NCBI GenBank assembly: GCA_002709835.1
Contig: PAQX01000029.1
Coordinates: 1 to 37,268 of the forward strand
DNA from: Deltaproteobacteria bacterium
GTDB taxonomy: Bacteria > Myxococcota_A > UBA9160 > UBA4427
Length of the DNA stretch: 37,268 bases
Direction of reading: 5' to 3'
A program made the position numbers and the translations under genes. This document shows positions 8,032 through 16,868 of the stretch, one piece after another. Below the pieces are notes generated by a model. The model saw nothing but the letters and a program-made list of their open reading frames with translations. It had not been told where the DNA came from and ran no database searches. Position 1 is the stretch's first letter, and every line of letters begins with the position of its first letter.

Positions 8032-10215
8032 CTAGGCGGACATGTCCGCTTTCTCACTCGGGAGTTCGACGTGGAAGCGGGCTCCCGGATAGGCACTGTC
8101 TTCGTCCGGAGGCGAGGCGTCGAGCCACATCGTGCCGCCGTGGTCGACGACGATTCCGTGGGCCACGGAGAGCCCGAGCCCGGTGCCGCCGTCCCGGAGT
8201 CGCGTCGTGAAGAAGGGGTCGAAGACCGACGGCGCGTCCATTTCGGCGACTCCCGGACCATCGTCCGCGAGAATCACCTCGACTCGGTCCTCCGCGGTGG
8301 CTCGGGAGGAAACCGAGATACGGGCCCCGCGCGGCTGGGCTTCGATGGCGTTCTGGATCAGGTTCACGAACACCTGCTCGAGCTCGATCGGGGTCATCAG
8401 CGTAACGCTTGTGGTTGCTTCGGTCTCGATGGAGAGTGTGATGCTCGCCTCGCGCTCGCTGGCGTGGTTCGACGTCGCGTCGACGGCGGTTCGCAGCACA
8501 CCGGTGAGATCGTTGAGCCATTTCTCAGTCGGCTCGGAGCGTGAGAACTGGAGGACGCTGCGCACGATCTTGCCACATCGGATCGCCTGGCTCCGGATGT
8601 CTTCCAGGGCTTCGCTGCGGATCTGTTCGCCGTCCGCGTCGCCGGCGGTCAGGATCGCGAAGTCCGCGGTCGTGAGGATCGAGCCGATCGGGTTGTTGAT
8701 CTGGTGGGCGATGCCGGCGGCCAGGGTGCCGACGGTCGCCATCCGCTCCTGCTTTCGAAGTCGTGACTGGCTGGCCTCGAGTTCTCGGGTCCGTTGCTCG
8801 ACGGCCGACGCCAGGCGTTCATTCTCGCGCTCCTGGCGCGCAGTCTGCTCTCGCTCGAGCGTGATGTCGGCGAACGCGATCTGACGCGCCGGCTGGCCAC
8901 GCCAGGTCACTGGAGCCCAACGCATACGGACCCAGAGGTCGTCATCGGGGCCGAATTCGAATCGCATCTCGGCCATTCCGGGACCGTCGCCGGTATGCCT
9001 TTCGAGCACCTCGTCCCCGTCCTCGCTGAACACGGGGCGACTTCGACCGGCCAAGCCGGTCTCGGTGATCTGTTCGGGGGTGGACCGGAAGAGCTTCGCG
9101 AGGGTCTGGTTCACATACACGATTCGGCCCTCGCACTCGACCGCGATGCCCTGCATCGAGTGGTCGAGCAGCGCTTGGTAGTTCGACTCGGCTCGAGTCA
9201 GCTCCGTCACATCTCGCATCCGCAGGACCATGCCTTCGACCGCGGGGTTCGCGAGCTGGTTCGAGACGACGACGTCGAGGACCAGGCCCTCAACGTCCGG
9301 GTCGCGGCCGAGGTTCGGGCGGGTCCGGAGTTGGGTCGTGACGACGCCGTCGGGATCGGCGACCACCTTCTGCCAGGCGGGGAAGAGCTTGATGAAGTCG
9401 TCGTGGACGGTGAAGTCGCGGAGTCGGTAGTTCATCGATTCGCCCGGCGCGACGTCGAGAAGGCGCTCCGCCGCCGGGCTCGCGAACTTCACGACGGCGA
9501 AGCGGTCGACGATCATGACGCCTTCCGAGGCGTGCTCGAGCAGACTCTCGTTCCGGACCTCGCGGGTGTGGAGCTCGGCCTGCGCACGATCGGCGACGTC
9601 GGTCGCGGTGCGGTTCCAGAAGCTCTCGAAGAGCTGCGACAAAAAGCCGCTTCCGAGGGTGCAGAGGAGGACGATCGTGTAGCGACTAAGTGGCGAGGAG
9701 CCGCCGAAGCTCGATGAGGGTTCGGCGCCGCTGAAGATCAGGAAGGTTCCGAGTCCACCGACCGCCAGACTGCCAAGAGTGGCGGTGAGCGCGCCTCTCG
9801 CTCTGGCGACGAGGAAGCCGAGGAGCGGAAGCGTCGGAAGGAAGGCCAACAAGCCGAACGCCTGTCCGCCGCTCATGGCGATCGCGGCGGCCGAGCAGAG
9901 GAGGGCCATCGCCCAGACTGCGTGGCCCAGATGCCGAAGCGAATCCCTCTGACGTAGGGCAAAGGGGAGGCCGAGGACCACGAATGAGAGGCCCGTTGCG
10001 ATCCACGCGACGTTCGACGGCCAGATCGCCACGAAGGTCGGCATGAAAACCAGCGCCAGCAGTCCGGTCGCGAGCGCCAAAAGCACGCTCATTCGGATGC
10101 TCGAGAGCTGCGATGCCGAAGAATTTCGCAGCCTCGGAGAGAGGAAGAATGCGTCGATACGATGTATGAGTCGTTCGAGGAGCGAGCGCTCGCGGCTCTG
10201 TGAGGGAGCGGTCAT
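8032..10215 (-). CDS. membrane PAS-domain sensor histidine kinase
   Basis: A 727-residue sensor. Residues about 35-210 hold roughly six membrane helices. Two PAS-like domains follow (about 225-345 and 350-465), then a coiled-coil linker and the kinase core: H-box G-I-A-H-Q-I-N-N-P with His504 as the phosphorylated residue, N-box N-L-I-Q-N-A-I-E, G1 D-D-G-P-G-V, F-box F-D-P-F-F-T-T and G2 G-T-G-L-G-L-S. All ATP-binding boxes are intact. No response regulator lies beside it, so it is an orphan whose partner is encoded elsewhere. Its ATG overlaps the stop of the upstream membrane protein by 4 bases, so the two are coupled. Confidence 0.92.
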   Translation of the reverse strand: MTAPSQSRERSLLERLIHRIDAFFLSPRLRNSSASQLSSIRMSVLLALATGLLALVFMPTFVAIWPSNVAWIATGLSFVVLGLPFALRQRDSLRHLGHAVWAMALLCSAAAIAMSGGQAFGLLAFLPTLPLLGFLVARARGALTATLGSLAVGGLGTFLIFSGAEPSSSFGGSSPLSRYTIVLLCTLGSGFLSQLFESFWNRTATDVADRAQAELHTREVRNESLLEHASEGVMIVDRFAVVKFASPAAERLLDVAPGESMNYRLRDFTVHDDFIKLFPAWQKVVADPDGVVTTQLRTRPNLGRDPDVEGLVLDVVVSNQLANPAVEGMVLRMRDVTELTRAESNYQALLDHSMQGIAVECEGRIVYVNQTLAKLFRSTPEQITETGLAGRSRPVFSEDGDEVLERHTGDGPGMAEMRFEFGPDDDLWVRMRWAPVTWRGQPARQIAFADITLEREQTARQERENERLASAVEQRTRELEASQSRLRKQERMATVGTLAAGIAHQINNPIGSILTTADFAILTAGDADGEQIRSEALEDIRSQAIRCGKIVRSVLQFSRSEPTEKWLNDLTGVLRTAVDATSNHASEREASITLSIETEATTSVTLMTPIELEQVFVNLIQNAIEAQPRGARISVSSRATAEDRVEVILADDGPGVAEMDAPSVFDPFFTTRLRDGGTGLGLSVAHGIVVDHGGTMWLDASPPDEDSAYPGARFHVELPSEKADMSA

Positions 10216-10829
10216 GCCCGGCCCGTCTCGAGGCGGCCGGGCGCCTCGGCTGAGGGATTCGAAGCCTTCGCGCCCTCGAGCGCCTCGAGTCGTTCCGTGA
10301 TCCGGCGCAGTCGCCGACTCAGGCCGGTGACGATCCGGAGGAGGAGGGCGAGCACGGCGACCAGGCTGGCGGTCGTGCCGGTCGCGATGCGAACGAGCAG
10401 GGCGACGAGGCTGTCGACGGAAGGCCGGACCTGCTCACTCAGCCACCCCTGGGCCGGGGCGTCCGTTTCAATGGCTTCCACGTGGGTCTCGGGTGTCGCC
10501 CCCGTTTCTTCCTCGTCGGGGTCGAAACCGATCCGGGCGAGCGCGCTGTCGATCAAGCCGCCCGGCAGCGCGGCGAGCGCGGCCGCACGTTCGTCCGCCT
10601 GGCCCAGCGCCTCGGGAAGCGGGCTCCACTCGACGAGTCGTTCCCCTGCGAGGTCGAAGGACGAGGGCACGGCGACGACGAGGACCAACGCGGTGATCGC
10701 GAGAACGAAGACGCCGTCGGCGACGAGAGCCTGCGTTTGCCAAATCCGAAAAAGGAGCGCATAGCAAAGCGCGAGCAATCCCAGAATGAGCAGAGCGATC
10801 TCCTGCCAGAGCGACAAGGAAGACGACAT
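10212..10829 (-). CDS. membrane protein of unknown function, coupled to the histidine kinase
   Basis: A 205-residue protein with two N-terminal membrane helices (about residues 9-28 and 34-56), a soluble acidic middle (S-P-L-P-E-A-L-G-Q-A-D-E, then a Glu/Thr-rich stretch near 110-125), one more helix (about 143-167, S-L-V-A-V-L-A-L-L-L-R) and a basic/coiled tail. No family recognised. The stop overlaps the start of the sensor kinase by four bases, so it may provide or tune the signal the kinase reads; this is inferred from position only. Confidence 0.65.
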   Translation of the reverse strand: MSSSLSLWQEIALLILGLLALCYALLFRIWQTQALVADGVFVLAITALVLVVAVPSSFDLAGERLVEWSPLPEALGQADERAAALAALPGGLIDSALARIGFDPDEEETGATPETHVEAIETDAPAQGWLSEQVRPSVDSLVALLVRIATGTTASLVAVLALLLRIVTGLSRRLRRITERLEALEGAKASNPSAEAPGRLETGRA

Positions 10830-10949
10830 TCAGCGGATTCCTCGAGACGGCGAGATGACGACGCCGGTAGCATACTGCCACGAAACCTCCCCGAGAAGTC
10901 ATCGGGGCAAAGCCTGGGTGCGCAGCCGATCCGGGCAGATGGAGCAGCG

Positions 10950-11720
10950 ATGGCCCCCGACGAGATCGATGAGCGGGTCGCCGCGCTCTACGGCGACATC
11001 GATTGGCGCGAGGCCTCGGGCCTGCTGCACGTGGCCGCGATCCACGGCCCTTCAGGCCGGATCCTGAAGATCGGACCGGATGCCCCTCCGAGTCCGATCG
11101 ACCGCTTCGCGTTGGGCCTGGCCCGTGCCCGCGCTGATGTCCTGGTCACGACCGGGCGCATCCTGCGGTCCGAGCCGGATCTCGTCCATCGCTATTCCGA
11201 GGCGTCCGAGGAGGACGAGGCGATCGCGGAGTGGCGGCGCCGAGCCGTCGGGCGTGCAGAACGGCCACGTTTGCTGGTCCTCTCGGAGACCGGCCGTTTT
11301 CCGATCGATCATCCTGCCTTCGGCGCTTCACAGGGGGTGATCTGGACGAGCGCCGCTGGCGCGGCCGCGATGGGTCGCCCGCCTGCCGGCTTCGACGTCG
11401 TGCAGGCGGAGGCCGATCGAGACACCGCGCGAGACGCGATCGCCTCCTGCGTGCGGACCCTCGCCGCCGAACGAACGGACGCCACGGTGCTCCTCGAGGC
11501 GGGACCGTCCACGTCCAACGCGTTCTACGAAAAGACCGGAGCGGCTCGCGTCGACGAACTCTTGCTGTCCCGATTCGACGGCACGATTGTGCCCGCCGCG
11601 CAGGGGCCGGTTTTCGTCCCCGAGGACGCACGATCGGCGCTCTTCGGCGCGGCGCGATCGAGGCGGTCCATCGACGAGGCGAGCGGTTCCTGGCGCTTCG
11701 AGCGCTACCGAGTGGATTGA
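10950..11720 (+). CDS. RibD C-terminal-domain-like reductase
   Basis: A 256-residue protein resembling the stand-alone RibD_C/DHFR-like reductase fold: P-x-D-R-F-A-L-G-L-A-R-A-R-A-D-V-L-V-T-T-G-R-I-L-R matches the segment that contacts NADPH in riboflavin pyrimidine reductase, and V-L-L-E-A-G-P-S-T-S-N-A matches the later E-G-G-P-x-(L/T) turn. There is no N-terminal deaminase domain, so it is a reductase only. Stand-alone members act in riboflavin-like pathways or reduce unknown substrates, so specificity is open. The ATG has GGAG 5 bases upstream. Convergent with the GNAT gene. Confidence 0.7.
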   Translation: MAPDEIDERVAALYGDIDWREASGLLHVAAIHGPSGRILKIGPDAPPSPIDRFALGLARARADVLVTTGRILRSEPDLVHRYSEASEEDEAIAEWRRRAVGRAERPRLLVLSETGRFPIDHPAFGASQGVIWTSAAGAAAMGRPPAGFDVVQAEADRDTARDAIASCVRTLAAERTDATVLLEAGPSTSNAFYEKTGAARVDELLLSRFDGTIVPAAQGPVFVPEDARSALFGAARSRRSIDEASGSWRFERYRVD

Positions 11721-11739
11721 GCCGATCGGCGGGCCACGA

Positions 11740-12363
11740 TCAGGGAGCGGGCCGGAGCATCGACCACACCCTCGGTCCGTCCGGGATGTGCAGCTCTTCT
11801 ACGACCTCGAAGCCGTGCTTTCGATAGAAGGGGACGTTCGCTTCCTTCGACGACTCCAGGTAGGACGGCACGCCGTCGCGGTCGGCGTGCGCGAGCACCG
11901 GCTCGATGAGCGCGGACCCCACGCCCTTGCGCTGGTGGGGCGGGTCGGTTCCGAGTGCCGCCAGGTAATAGTGCGGTTCGCGCCATCGGTGACCGCTCGT
12001 GAACTCCCCAAGTCGGGTCGCACGGCGAAAACCGAAGCCCGCGATCGAGAAGAAGCGGATCGCGATTCGGAGATTCTGTCCGAAGCCCAGATGGACGTCG
12101 GTCGGTCGCTGCCAGATGGCGGTTCCCTCGACCGCGTCGGTCGTGAGGACGTGGGCGGTCTCGGCCATCGAGTCGACGGCGAGTCCCGAGAAGCGCGCCC
12201 ACTTGCGGGCGCGGGTGCGCGGATTCGGGAACAGGTGGGTCGCGACCGGGTCATCGAGGAACGCACGTCCGAGAACCTCCAGGACGCTTCGTCGCTCGTC
12301 GGGGCGCGGGGCCCGAACGGTGGGGCGCACCGGTCCGAAGTCGAAGGACTCCTGGATCTCCAT
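11740..12363 (-). CDS. GNAT-family N-acetyltransferase
   Basis: A 207-residue acetyltransferase. The acetyl-CoA binding motif H-Q-R-K-G-V-G-S-A-L-I sits near residue 150 after strand Y-Y-L-A-A-L-G-T-D-P, and V-P-F-Y-R-K-H-G-F-E-V gives the standard C-terminal GNAT pattern. The ATG at 12363 was preferred to the in-frame codon at 12477 because the latter would run into the upstream gene, whose stop is at 12396; only 32 bases separate the two. Substrate unknown. Probably transcribed with the RNA methyltransferase before it. Confidence 0.82.
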   Translation of the reverse strand: MEIQESFDFGPVRPTVRAPRPDERRSVLEVLGRAFLDDPVATHLFPNPRTRARKWARFSGLAVDSMAETAHVLTTDAVEGTAIWQRPTDVHLGFGQNLRIAIRFFSIAGFGFRRATRLGEFTSGHRWREPHYYLAALGTDPPHQRKGVGSALIEPVLAHADRDGVPSYLESSKEANVPFYRKHGFEVVEELHIPDGPRVWSMLRPAP

Positions 12364-12395
12364 CGGTTCGTCGGTCTGCTGCGCGCGGGATCGGG

Positions 12396-13592
12396 TCACG
12401 TGGTTCGTTCGCGTTCGTCGGAAGCAGGCGCCGCGCCAGGCGGCGAACCGGATTGTTCCCCATCTCGATCGAGCCACACAAGGGTCTCGACGTGCCCGGT
12501 GAAGGGGAAGAAATCGAAGATCTCCACGCCGGAGAGGCGCATTCGCCCGCCGGCCATCAGCGTCGGCAACTCGGCGAGGAGCGCTGGGAGACCGCAGGCC
12601 AGGTAGACGAGGCGACGTGGAGGTTGCGCTGCGAGCGCGGCGCGCAACGGCGGGTCGAGACCCTTTCTGGGCGGGTCGACGATGACGAGGTCGGCCCCTT
12701 CCAGGCCGTCCAGGCGTTCCCCCGCCGCCCCCTCGAATCGTTCGGCGCGGGCGCGCTCGGAGGAGGGTCGCGCCTCGAGGCCATGGGCGAGCCCTTCGAG
12801 CCCGGCGGGGCTGCGTTCGTTGAAGCGAACCGGACCACGCGCGAGCAGCCCGAGGCCGATCGCACCGACGCCGCAGTAGGCCTCGAAGACCGTGGCTCCC
12901 CGTGGCACGAGCGCATGAATGCGCTCGACCGCTCGTTCGAAGAGCGGGAGGTGATTCTGGCCGAAGGCGGCGGGAGGGAAGAAGACGTCGACGCCGCCGA
13001 GGCGCTCGCGGACGGCCTCCTCGCCGTATAGGAGGACCGTCGTCGGCCCGAGAATCACGTTCGTTCGATCCGGCTGTGCGTTGAAGAAGAGCCCCTGCAG
13101 TCGATCGCCCATCCCGTCGGCGAATGCCTCCGGCAGAGCACCGAGCACGTCGGGGGTCTCGCCGTTGCCGACCAGGACGACCTGAACGCGGGCCGTTCCA
13201 CGCTCGACGGCGAACTGCGCGTACCGCAGCGCGCCGTGGTGGGGCCCATCGGCGTAGGGGGCGGTCCCGGTCGCGCGGATTGCCTGCTTCAGATGCGCGG
13301 CCGCCTCGTTGATCGCCGGGTGGTGGACGGCACAGGACGGGGTGTCCACGATCCGGTGTGAATCGGCCTGGAAGAGGCCGATTTTCGGGCTGCGTGCGCG
13401 GCCGCGGACCGCCAGGCGGGCACGGTGACGATGGCCGGCGCCGGAGGTGGCGTGGATCGTCGGGGCGTCGAGTCCGTGCTCTTCACAGAGGCGGGTGAGG
13501 GCCGCGATCGCGTCCGGTGCCGGGGCGGGATCACCGAAGCGCGTGCAGCCCGGGCAGGGCGGGCGATGGGAGCAGGCGTCGAGAGGCGGCAC
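12396..13592 (-). CDS. RNA (uracil-5-)methyltransferase, TrmA/RlmC/RlmD family with 4Fe-4S motif
   Basis: A 398-residue protein. The N-terminus has C-x5-C-x2-C (C-S-H-R-P-P-C-P-G-C) and a fourth Cys in T-P-S-C-A-V, the ligands of the [4Fe-4S] cluster of RlmD-type enzymes. The C-terminal half has the SAM motif V-F-E-A-Y-C-G-V-G-A-I-G, the V-D-P-P-R-K-G-L motif, Y-L-A-C-G carrying the catalytic Cys, and the family ending F-F-P-F-T-G-H-V-E-T-L-V-W-L. The usual S-C-(N/D/G) is A-C-G here. An N-terminal TRAM domain appears to be missing. It makes 5-methyluridine in tRNA or rRNA; the site cannot be assigned. Divergent from ygiQ with 61 bp between. Confidence 0.88.
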   Translation of the reverse strand: MPPLDACSHRPPCPGCTRFGDPAPAPDAIAALTRLCEEHGLDAPTIHATSGAGHRHRARLAVRGRARSPKIGLFQADSHRIVDTPSCAVHHPAINEAAAHLKQAIRATGTAPYADGPHHGALRYAQFAVERGTARVQVVLVGNGETPDVLGALPEAFADGMGDRLQGLFFNAQPDRTNVILGPTTVLLYGEEAVRERLGGVDVFFPPAAFGQNHLPLFERAVERIHALVPRGATVFEAYCGVGAIGLGLLARGPVRFNERSPAGLEGLAHGLEARPSSERARAERFEGAAGERLDGLEGADLVIVDPPRKGLDPPLRAALAAQPPRRLVYLACGLPALLAELPTLMAGGRMRLSGVEIFDFFPFTGHVETLVWLDRDGEQSGSPPGAAPASDERERTT

Positions 13593-13641
13593 AGGCGAAG
13601 CGTAGCCCGGCTCGGCTGCGGGGGGGCGCGCGCTTCGCTGC

Positions 13642-13647
13642 TACTTT
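13642..13647 (+). promoter_or_regulatory. possible -10 element for a leaderless ygiQ transcript
   Basis: TACTTT fits the TANNNT -10 pattern and ends 6 bases before the ygiQ ATG, and no ribosome site is visible there. That spacing would start the mRNA at the start codon. Only a prediction. Confidence 0.3.
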
Positions 13648-13653
13648 GCGGCA

Positions 13654-15609
13654 ATGGCTGCGCGACGAAAGGGCAGAGGGAGCAAAAGGGCCGGCGTCGA
13701 AGACGTCCCGCGCTCGGGCTTTCTCGCGACGACCCCGGCAGACGTCGCCGACCGGGGCTGGGATCGGGTCGACGTCCTCTTCGTGACGGGCGACGCCTAC
13801 GTCGATCACCCGTCCTTCGCCATGGCGATCCTCGGTCGTTGGCTCGAGGCGCATGGATTCCGGGTCGCGATCCTGTCCCAGCCGGACTGGAAGAGCGCCG
13901 AGGCGTGGAAGGCCTTCGCACCCCCGCGGCTCTTCTGCGCCGTGAGCGCCGGCAACATGGACTCGATGATCAATCACTATACGGCGAACAAGAAGCGACG
14001 AAACGCCGACGCCTACTCGCCTGGTGGACGGATCGGACTGCGGCCGGATCGCCCGACGGCGGTCTACGCGCAGCGGTGTCGCGAGGCGTTCAAGGGGGTG
14101 CCGGTCATCAGCGGTGGGGTGGAAGCCTCGCTTCGTCGGATCGCGCACTACGACTACTGGAGCGATCGCATCTGGCCATCGAATCTGGTGACGTCTAAGG
14201 CGGATCTACTCGGCTACGGCATGGGGGAGTCGGTGATCCTCGAGATCGCTCAGCGCCTCGATCGCGGCGAGCCTTTCGAGTCACTCCGGGACCTCGACGG
14301 GGTGGCGTATCTGTTGGGCAAGAACGAGGTGCTCGTCGATCACCCGCGCGTCGAGACGGGGGAGCTGCCTTCGCTCGAGGAGGTCGAAGCGAGCCCGCAA
14401 GCCTTCGCCGAGATGACCCGCAAGCTTCATCACGAGACGAACCCGCGGAACGCACGCCGCCTCGTCCAGACCCACGGCGACCGGCGCGTCGTGATCAATC
14501 CGCCCGCGGCGTCTCTCGATGAGGCGACGATGGACCGTCTCCACGAGTTGCCCTACACGAGGCGCCCGCACCCGGACTACGATGCACCGCCGCCGGCGTG
14601 GGAGACGATTCGTGACTCCGTGCAGATCATGCGGGGCTGCTTCGGGGGCTGCACGTTCTGTTCGATCACGATGCATCAGGGGCGGGAAATCCAGAGCCGC
14701 AGCCCGGACTCGATCTTGCGCGAGGTCGAAGCGCTGGCCTTGGCTCCGGACTTCAAGGGAAGCGTGAGCGATCTCGGCGGACCGACCGCGAACATGTACC
14801 GCATGCGCTGCTCGAAGCCCGAAGTCGAGAAGACCTGTCGTCGCTTGTCCTGTGTCCATCCGAAGATCTGCAAGCTCCTCGACACCGACCACACGCCGAC
14901 CCTCGACCTCATGCGACGAGCGCGCGAAGTGGAAGGGGTGAAGCGCGTGCACATTGCGTCGGGGATCCGAATGGACCTCGCACAGGATTCGCCGGAGTAT
15001 CTGGACGAGCTCGCCGCGCATCACGTCGGCGGTCACCTCAAGGTCGCACCGGAGCACGTGAGCGATCGGGTACTCGAGCTCATGAAGAAACCGGGCCGCG
15101 GCAGCTTCGAGATCTTCGCCGAGCGCTTCGAGGCCGCGTCGAAGCGCGCCGGCAAGGAGCAGTATCTCGTCCCCTACTTCATCGCGAGCCATCCCGGCTC
15201 GACCGCGGAGGACATGATCGAGCTCGCGATCTTCCTGAAGGAGCGGGGCTATCGACCGCGGCAGGTGCAGGACTTCATCCCGGCGCCGATGGACATCGCG
15301 ACATGCATGTACTGGACCGGGATCGACCCGCTGACGATGAAGCCGGTCCCGGCGGCGAAGCGGGTCCAGGATCGATCGGTGCAGCGGGCGCTGCTTCAGT
15401 TCTTCGCGCCGGAGAACTGGCGGACCGTGAAGGACGCCCTGGTGCGTGCGGGGCGGGAAGATCTGATCGGGGACGGACCGGATTGCCTCATTCCGTCACG
15501 GCCGCCGCGCAGCGCGAAGCGCGGGGGACGGGACGGCGGCGGGCAGGGGGGCTATCGCCGACCCTCGCGCGACCGCGGGCGCGGGCGCAGCGAAGAGGGG
15601 CGGCGGTAG
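13654..15609 (+). CDS. ygiQ: YgiQ-family radical SAM protein
   Basis: A 651-residue radical SAM enzyme. The cluster-binding motif is C-F-G-G-C-T-F-C (Cys329, 333, 336), preceded by the R-G motif and followed by S-I-T-M-H-Q-G-R, characteristic of YgiQ/UPF0313. The N-terminal part (V-D-V-L-F-V-T-G-D-A-Y-V-D-H-P-S-F) is the YgiQ N-terminal domain, with the typical S-A-G-N-M-D-S-M-I-N-H-Y-T-A segment. The C-terminal tail (last ~45 residues) is Arg/Gly-rich and disordered. The reaction of the family is not established. No ribosome site is evident before the ATG; a TANNNT element sits just upstream, so it may be leaderless. After the stop, GGAC-TTCG-GTCC can form a small stable hairpin (15609-15620). 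Confidence 0.95.
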   Translation: MAARRKGRGSKRAGVEDVPRSGFLATTPADVADRGWDRVDVLFVTGDAYVDHPSFAMAILGRWLEAHGFRVAILSQPDWKSAEAWKAFAPPRLFCAVSAGNMDSMINHYTANKKRRNADAYSPGGRIGLRPDRPTAVYAQRCREAFKGVPVISGGVEASLRRIAHYDYWSDRIWPSNLVTSKADLLGYGMGESVILEIAQRLDRGEPFESLRDLDGVAYLLGKNEVLVDHPRVETGELPSLEEVEASPQAFAEMTRKLHHETNPRNARRLVQTHGDRRVVINPPAASLDEATMDRLHELPYTRRPHPDYDAPPPAWETIRDSVQIMRGCFGGCTFCSITMHQGREIQSRSPDSILREVEALALAPDFKGSVSDLGGPTANMYRMRCSKPEVEKTCRRLSCVHPKICKLLDTDHTPTLDLMRRAREVEGVKRVHIASGIRMDLAQDSPEYLDELAAHHVGGHLKVAPEHVSDRVLELMKKPGRGSFEIFAERFEAASKRAGKEQYLVPYFIASHPGSTAEDMIELAIFLKERGYRPRQVQDFIPAPMDIATCMYWTGIDPLTMKPVPAAKRVQDRSVQRALLQFFAPENWRTVKDALVRAGREDLIGDGPDCLIPSRPPRSAKRGGRDGGGQGGYRRPSRDRGRGRSEEGRR

Positions 15610-15745
15610 GACTTCGGTCCAGCCGTGCGGGAGAGCGTCTGCAACTTCGCGACGGTTGACGGGCTGCGGGGCGCCCCCTCTGGTCCTGGCGAGCCCGCCT
15701 TGCACATGCCTCTGAGACGGCCTCGGCGACGGCTGGAGAAGCGCT

Positions 15746-16048
15746 CTATTGCCCCTCCTGCTCCCGGCGCAGCGTCGAGACGTGAACGATCCCGAAGAGG
15801 AACGTCTGCCAGATCTCCTGGATCAGCGGCCGCGCGCTCTTTCGCAGCACCGGCAGGAAGAAGAGGCACTCGACTGCATGGACCGCCGCCAGAACACCGA
15901 AAAGGGCGCGTCCGCCCGGTCCCGCGGCGGTCCCGTCGAGCGGGGGGAAGTAGCAGGCCGTCGCGAAGAGCCACGTGATCCCGAGCATTGCCTTCCCGAT
16001 CGGGTAGATGCCCTCGCCCTGATTCTGGCCTTGCTGCTGTTCCGCCAT
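15746..16048 (-). CDS. small membrane protein, DUF1145-like
   Basis: A 100-residue protein with a Gln-rich hydrophilic start and two to three membrane helices: G-K-A-M-L-G-I-T-W-L-F-A-T-A-C-Y-F-P-P, then A-L-F-G-V-L-A-A-V-H-A-V-E-C-L-F-F-L, and a late T-F-L-F-G-I-V-H-V segment. The P-P after helix 1, the H-x-x-E in helix 2 and the F-L-F-G near the end resemble DUF1145 (YhhL-like), a family with no known role. The start has GGAGG 10 bases upstream; the frame is open 40 codons further but that part encodes nothing recognisable and overlaps the divergent neighbour's leader. Confidence 0.6.
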   Translation of the reverse strand: MAEQQQGQNQGEGIYPIGKAMLGITWLFATACYFPPLDGTAAGPGGRALFGVLAAVHAVECLFFLPVLRKSARPLIQEIWQTFLFGIVHVSTLRREQEGQ

Positions 16049-16148
16049 GGTCGTCGCGCCTCCGTCGCGGGATGGGTCCCGCCGTCGAGCCGAGATGATA
16101 GCTTTCGCTCCGCGTAGGGACCGCGCGTCCCCGGCGGTCGGAGATGAG

Positions 16149-16868
16149 ATGACGGTGGAACGGATCACGGTGGAGTCATGGCGGGCGGATCTCGAGGCGC
16201 ATTCGGCCTCGGTGCATTCGCAGGGCGGGGAGGACGGCGTCCTCCTGCGACTCTTCGAGCGGATCGGAGTGGGGCAGAGGTCGTTCGTGGAGTTCGGCGC
16301 CTGGGACGGCCTTCATCTCTCGAATACCGCGAATCTCCGCCTTCATCACGGCTGGTCCGGCCTTCTCATGGAGGGCAGCGACCGGGCGGACGGAGTGCTC
16401 GTGCGTCGCGAGCGGGTCGACGCGGAAAACGTCGAGGCGCTCTTCGATCGCTATGCGGTCCCGGTCGACGTCGACCTCCTGTCGATCGACATCGACGGCA
16501 ACGACTATTGGGTGTGGAGTGCGCTCCGGCGCTACCAGCCGCGGGTCGTGATCGTCGAATACAACGTATTCTTCCTGCCGGAGATCGCGAAGACCATCGC
16601 CTACGACGCGGCCCATGAATGGGACAAGGATCGTTATGGCCTCTATCACGGTGCCAGCCTCGCCGCGTTCCAGAAGCTGGCGACCGAAAAGGGCTACGTG
16701 CTCGCCTGGACCGAGCCCTATGCGCCGAATGCCGTCTTCGTCCACGGTGACGCCTGGCCTGAAGAGGTCGAGCGCCCGACGCTCGCGGACTGGACGCGCT
16801 GGCACTGGCCCGAGGACGGTTACCGGGAGCCGACGCCTCCGCCGGGCCGACGCTGGGTGAGCGTCTAG
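16149..16868 (+). CDS. FkbM-like SAM-dependent methyltransferase
   Basis: A 239-residue protein. The opening S-Q-G-G-E-D-G-V-L-L-R-L-F, then S-F-V-E-F-G-A-W-D-G as SAM motif I, N-T-A-N-L with G-W-S-G-L-L-M-E-G as the acidic strand, and D-L-L-S-I-D-I-D-G-N-D-Y as the catalytic/late motif match the FkbM-related group found with sugar and polysaccharide modification. The last ~60 residues hold many Trp/Pro. The ATG has GGAGATGAG just upstream. The stop overlaps that of the convergent GMC gene by three bases. The substrate is not visible from the context. Confidence 0.75.
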   Translation: MTVERITVESWRADLEAHSASVHSQGGEDGVLLRLFERIGVGQRSFVEFGAWDGLHLSNTANLRLHHGWSGLLMEGSDRADGVLVRRERVDAENVEALFDRYAVPVDVDLLSIDIDGNDYWVWSALRRYQPRVVIVEYNVFFLPEIAKTIAYDAAHEWDKDRYGLYHGASLAAFQKLATEKGYVLAWTEPYAPNAVFVHGDAWPEEVERPTLADWTRWHWPEDGYREPTPPPGRRWVSV

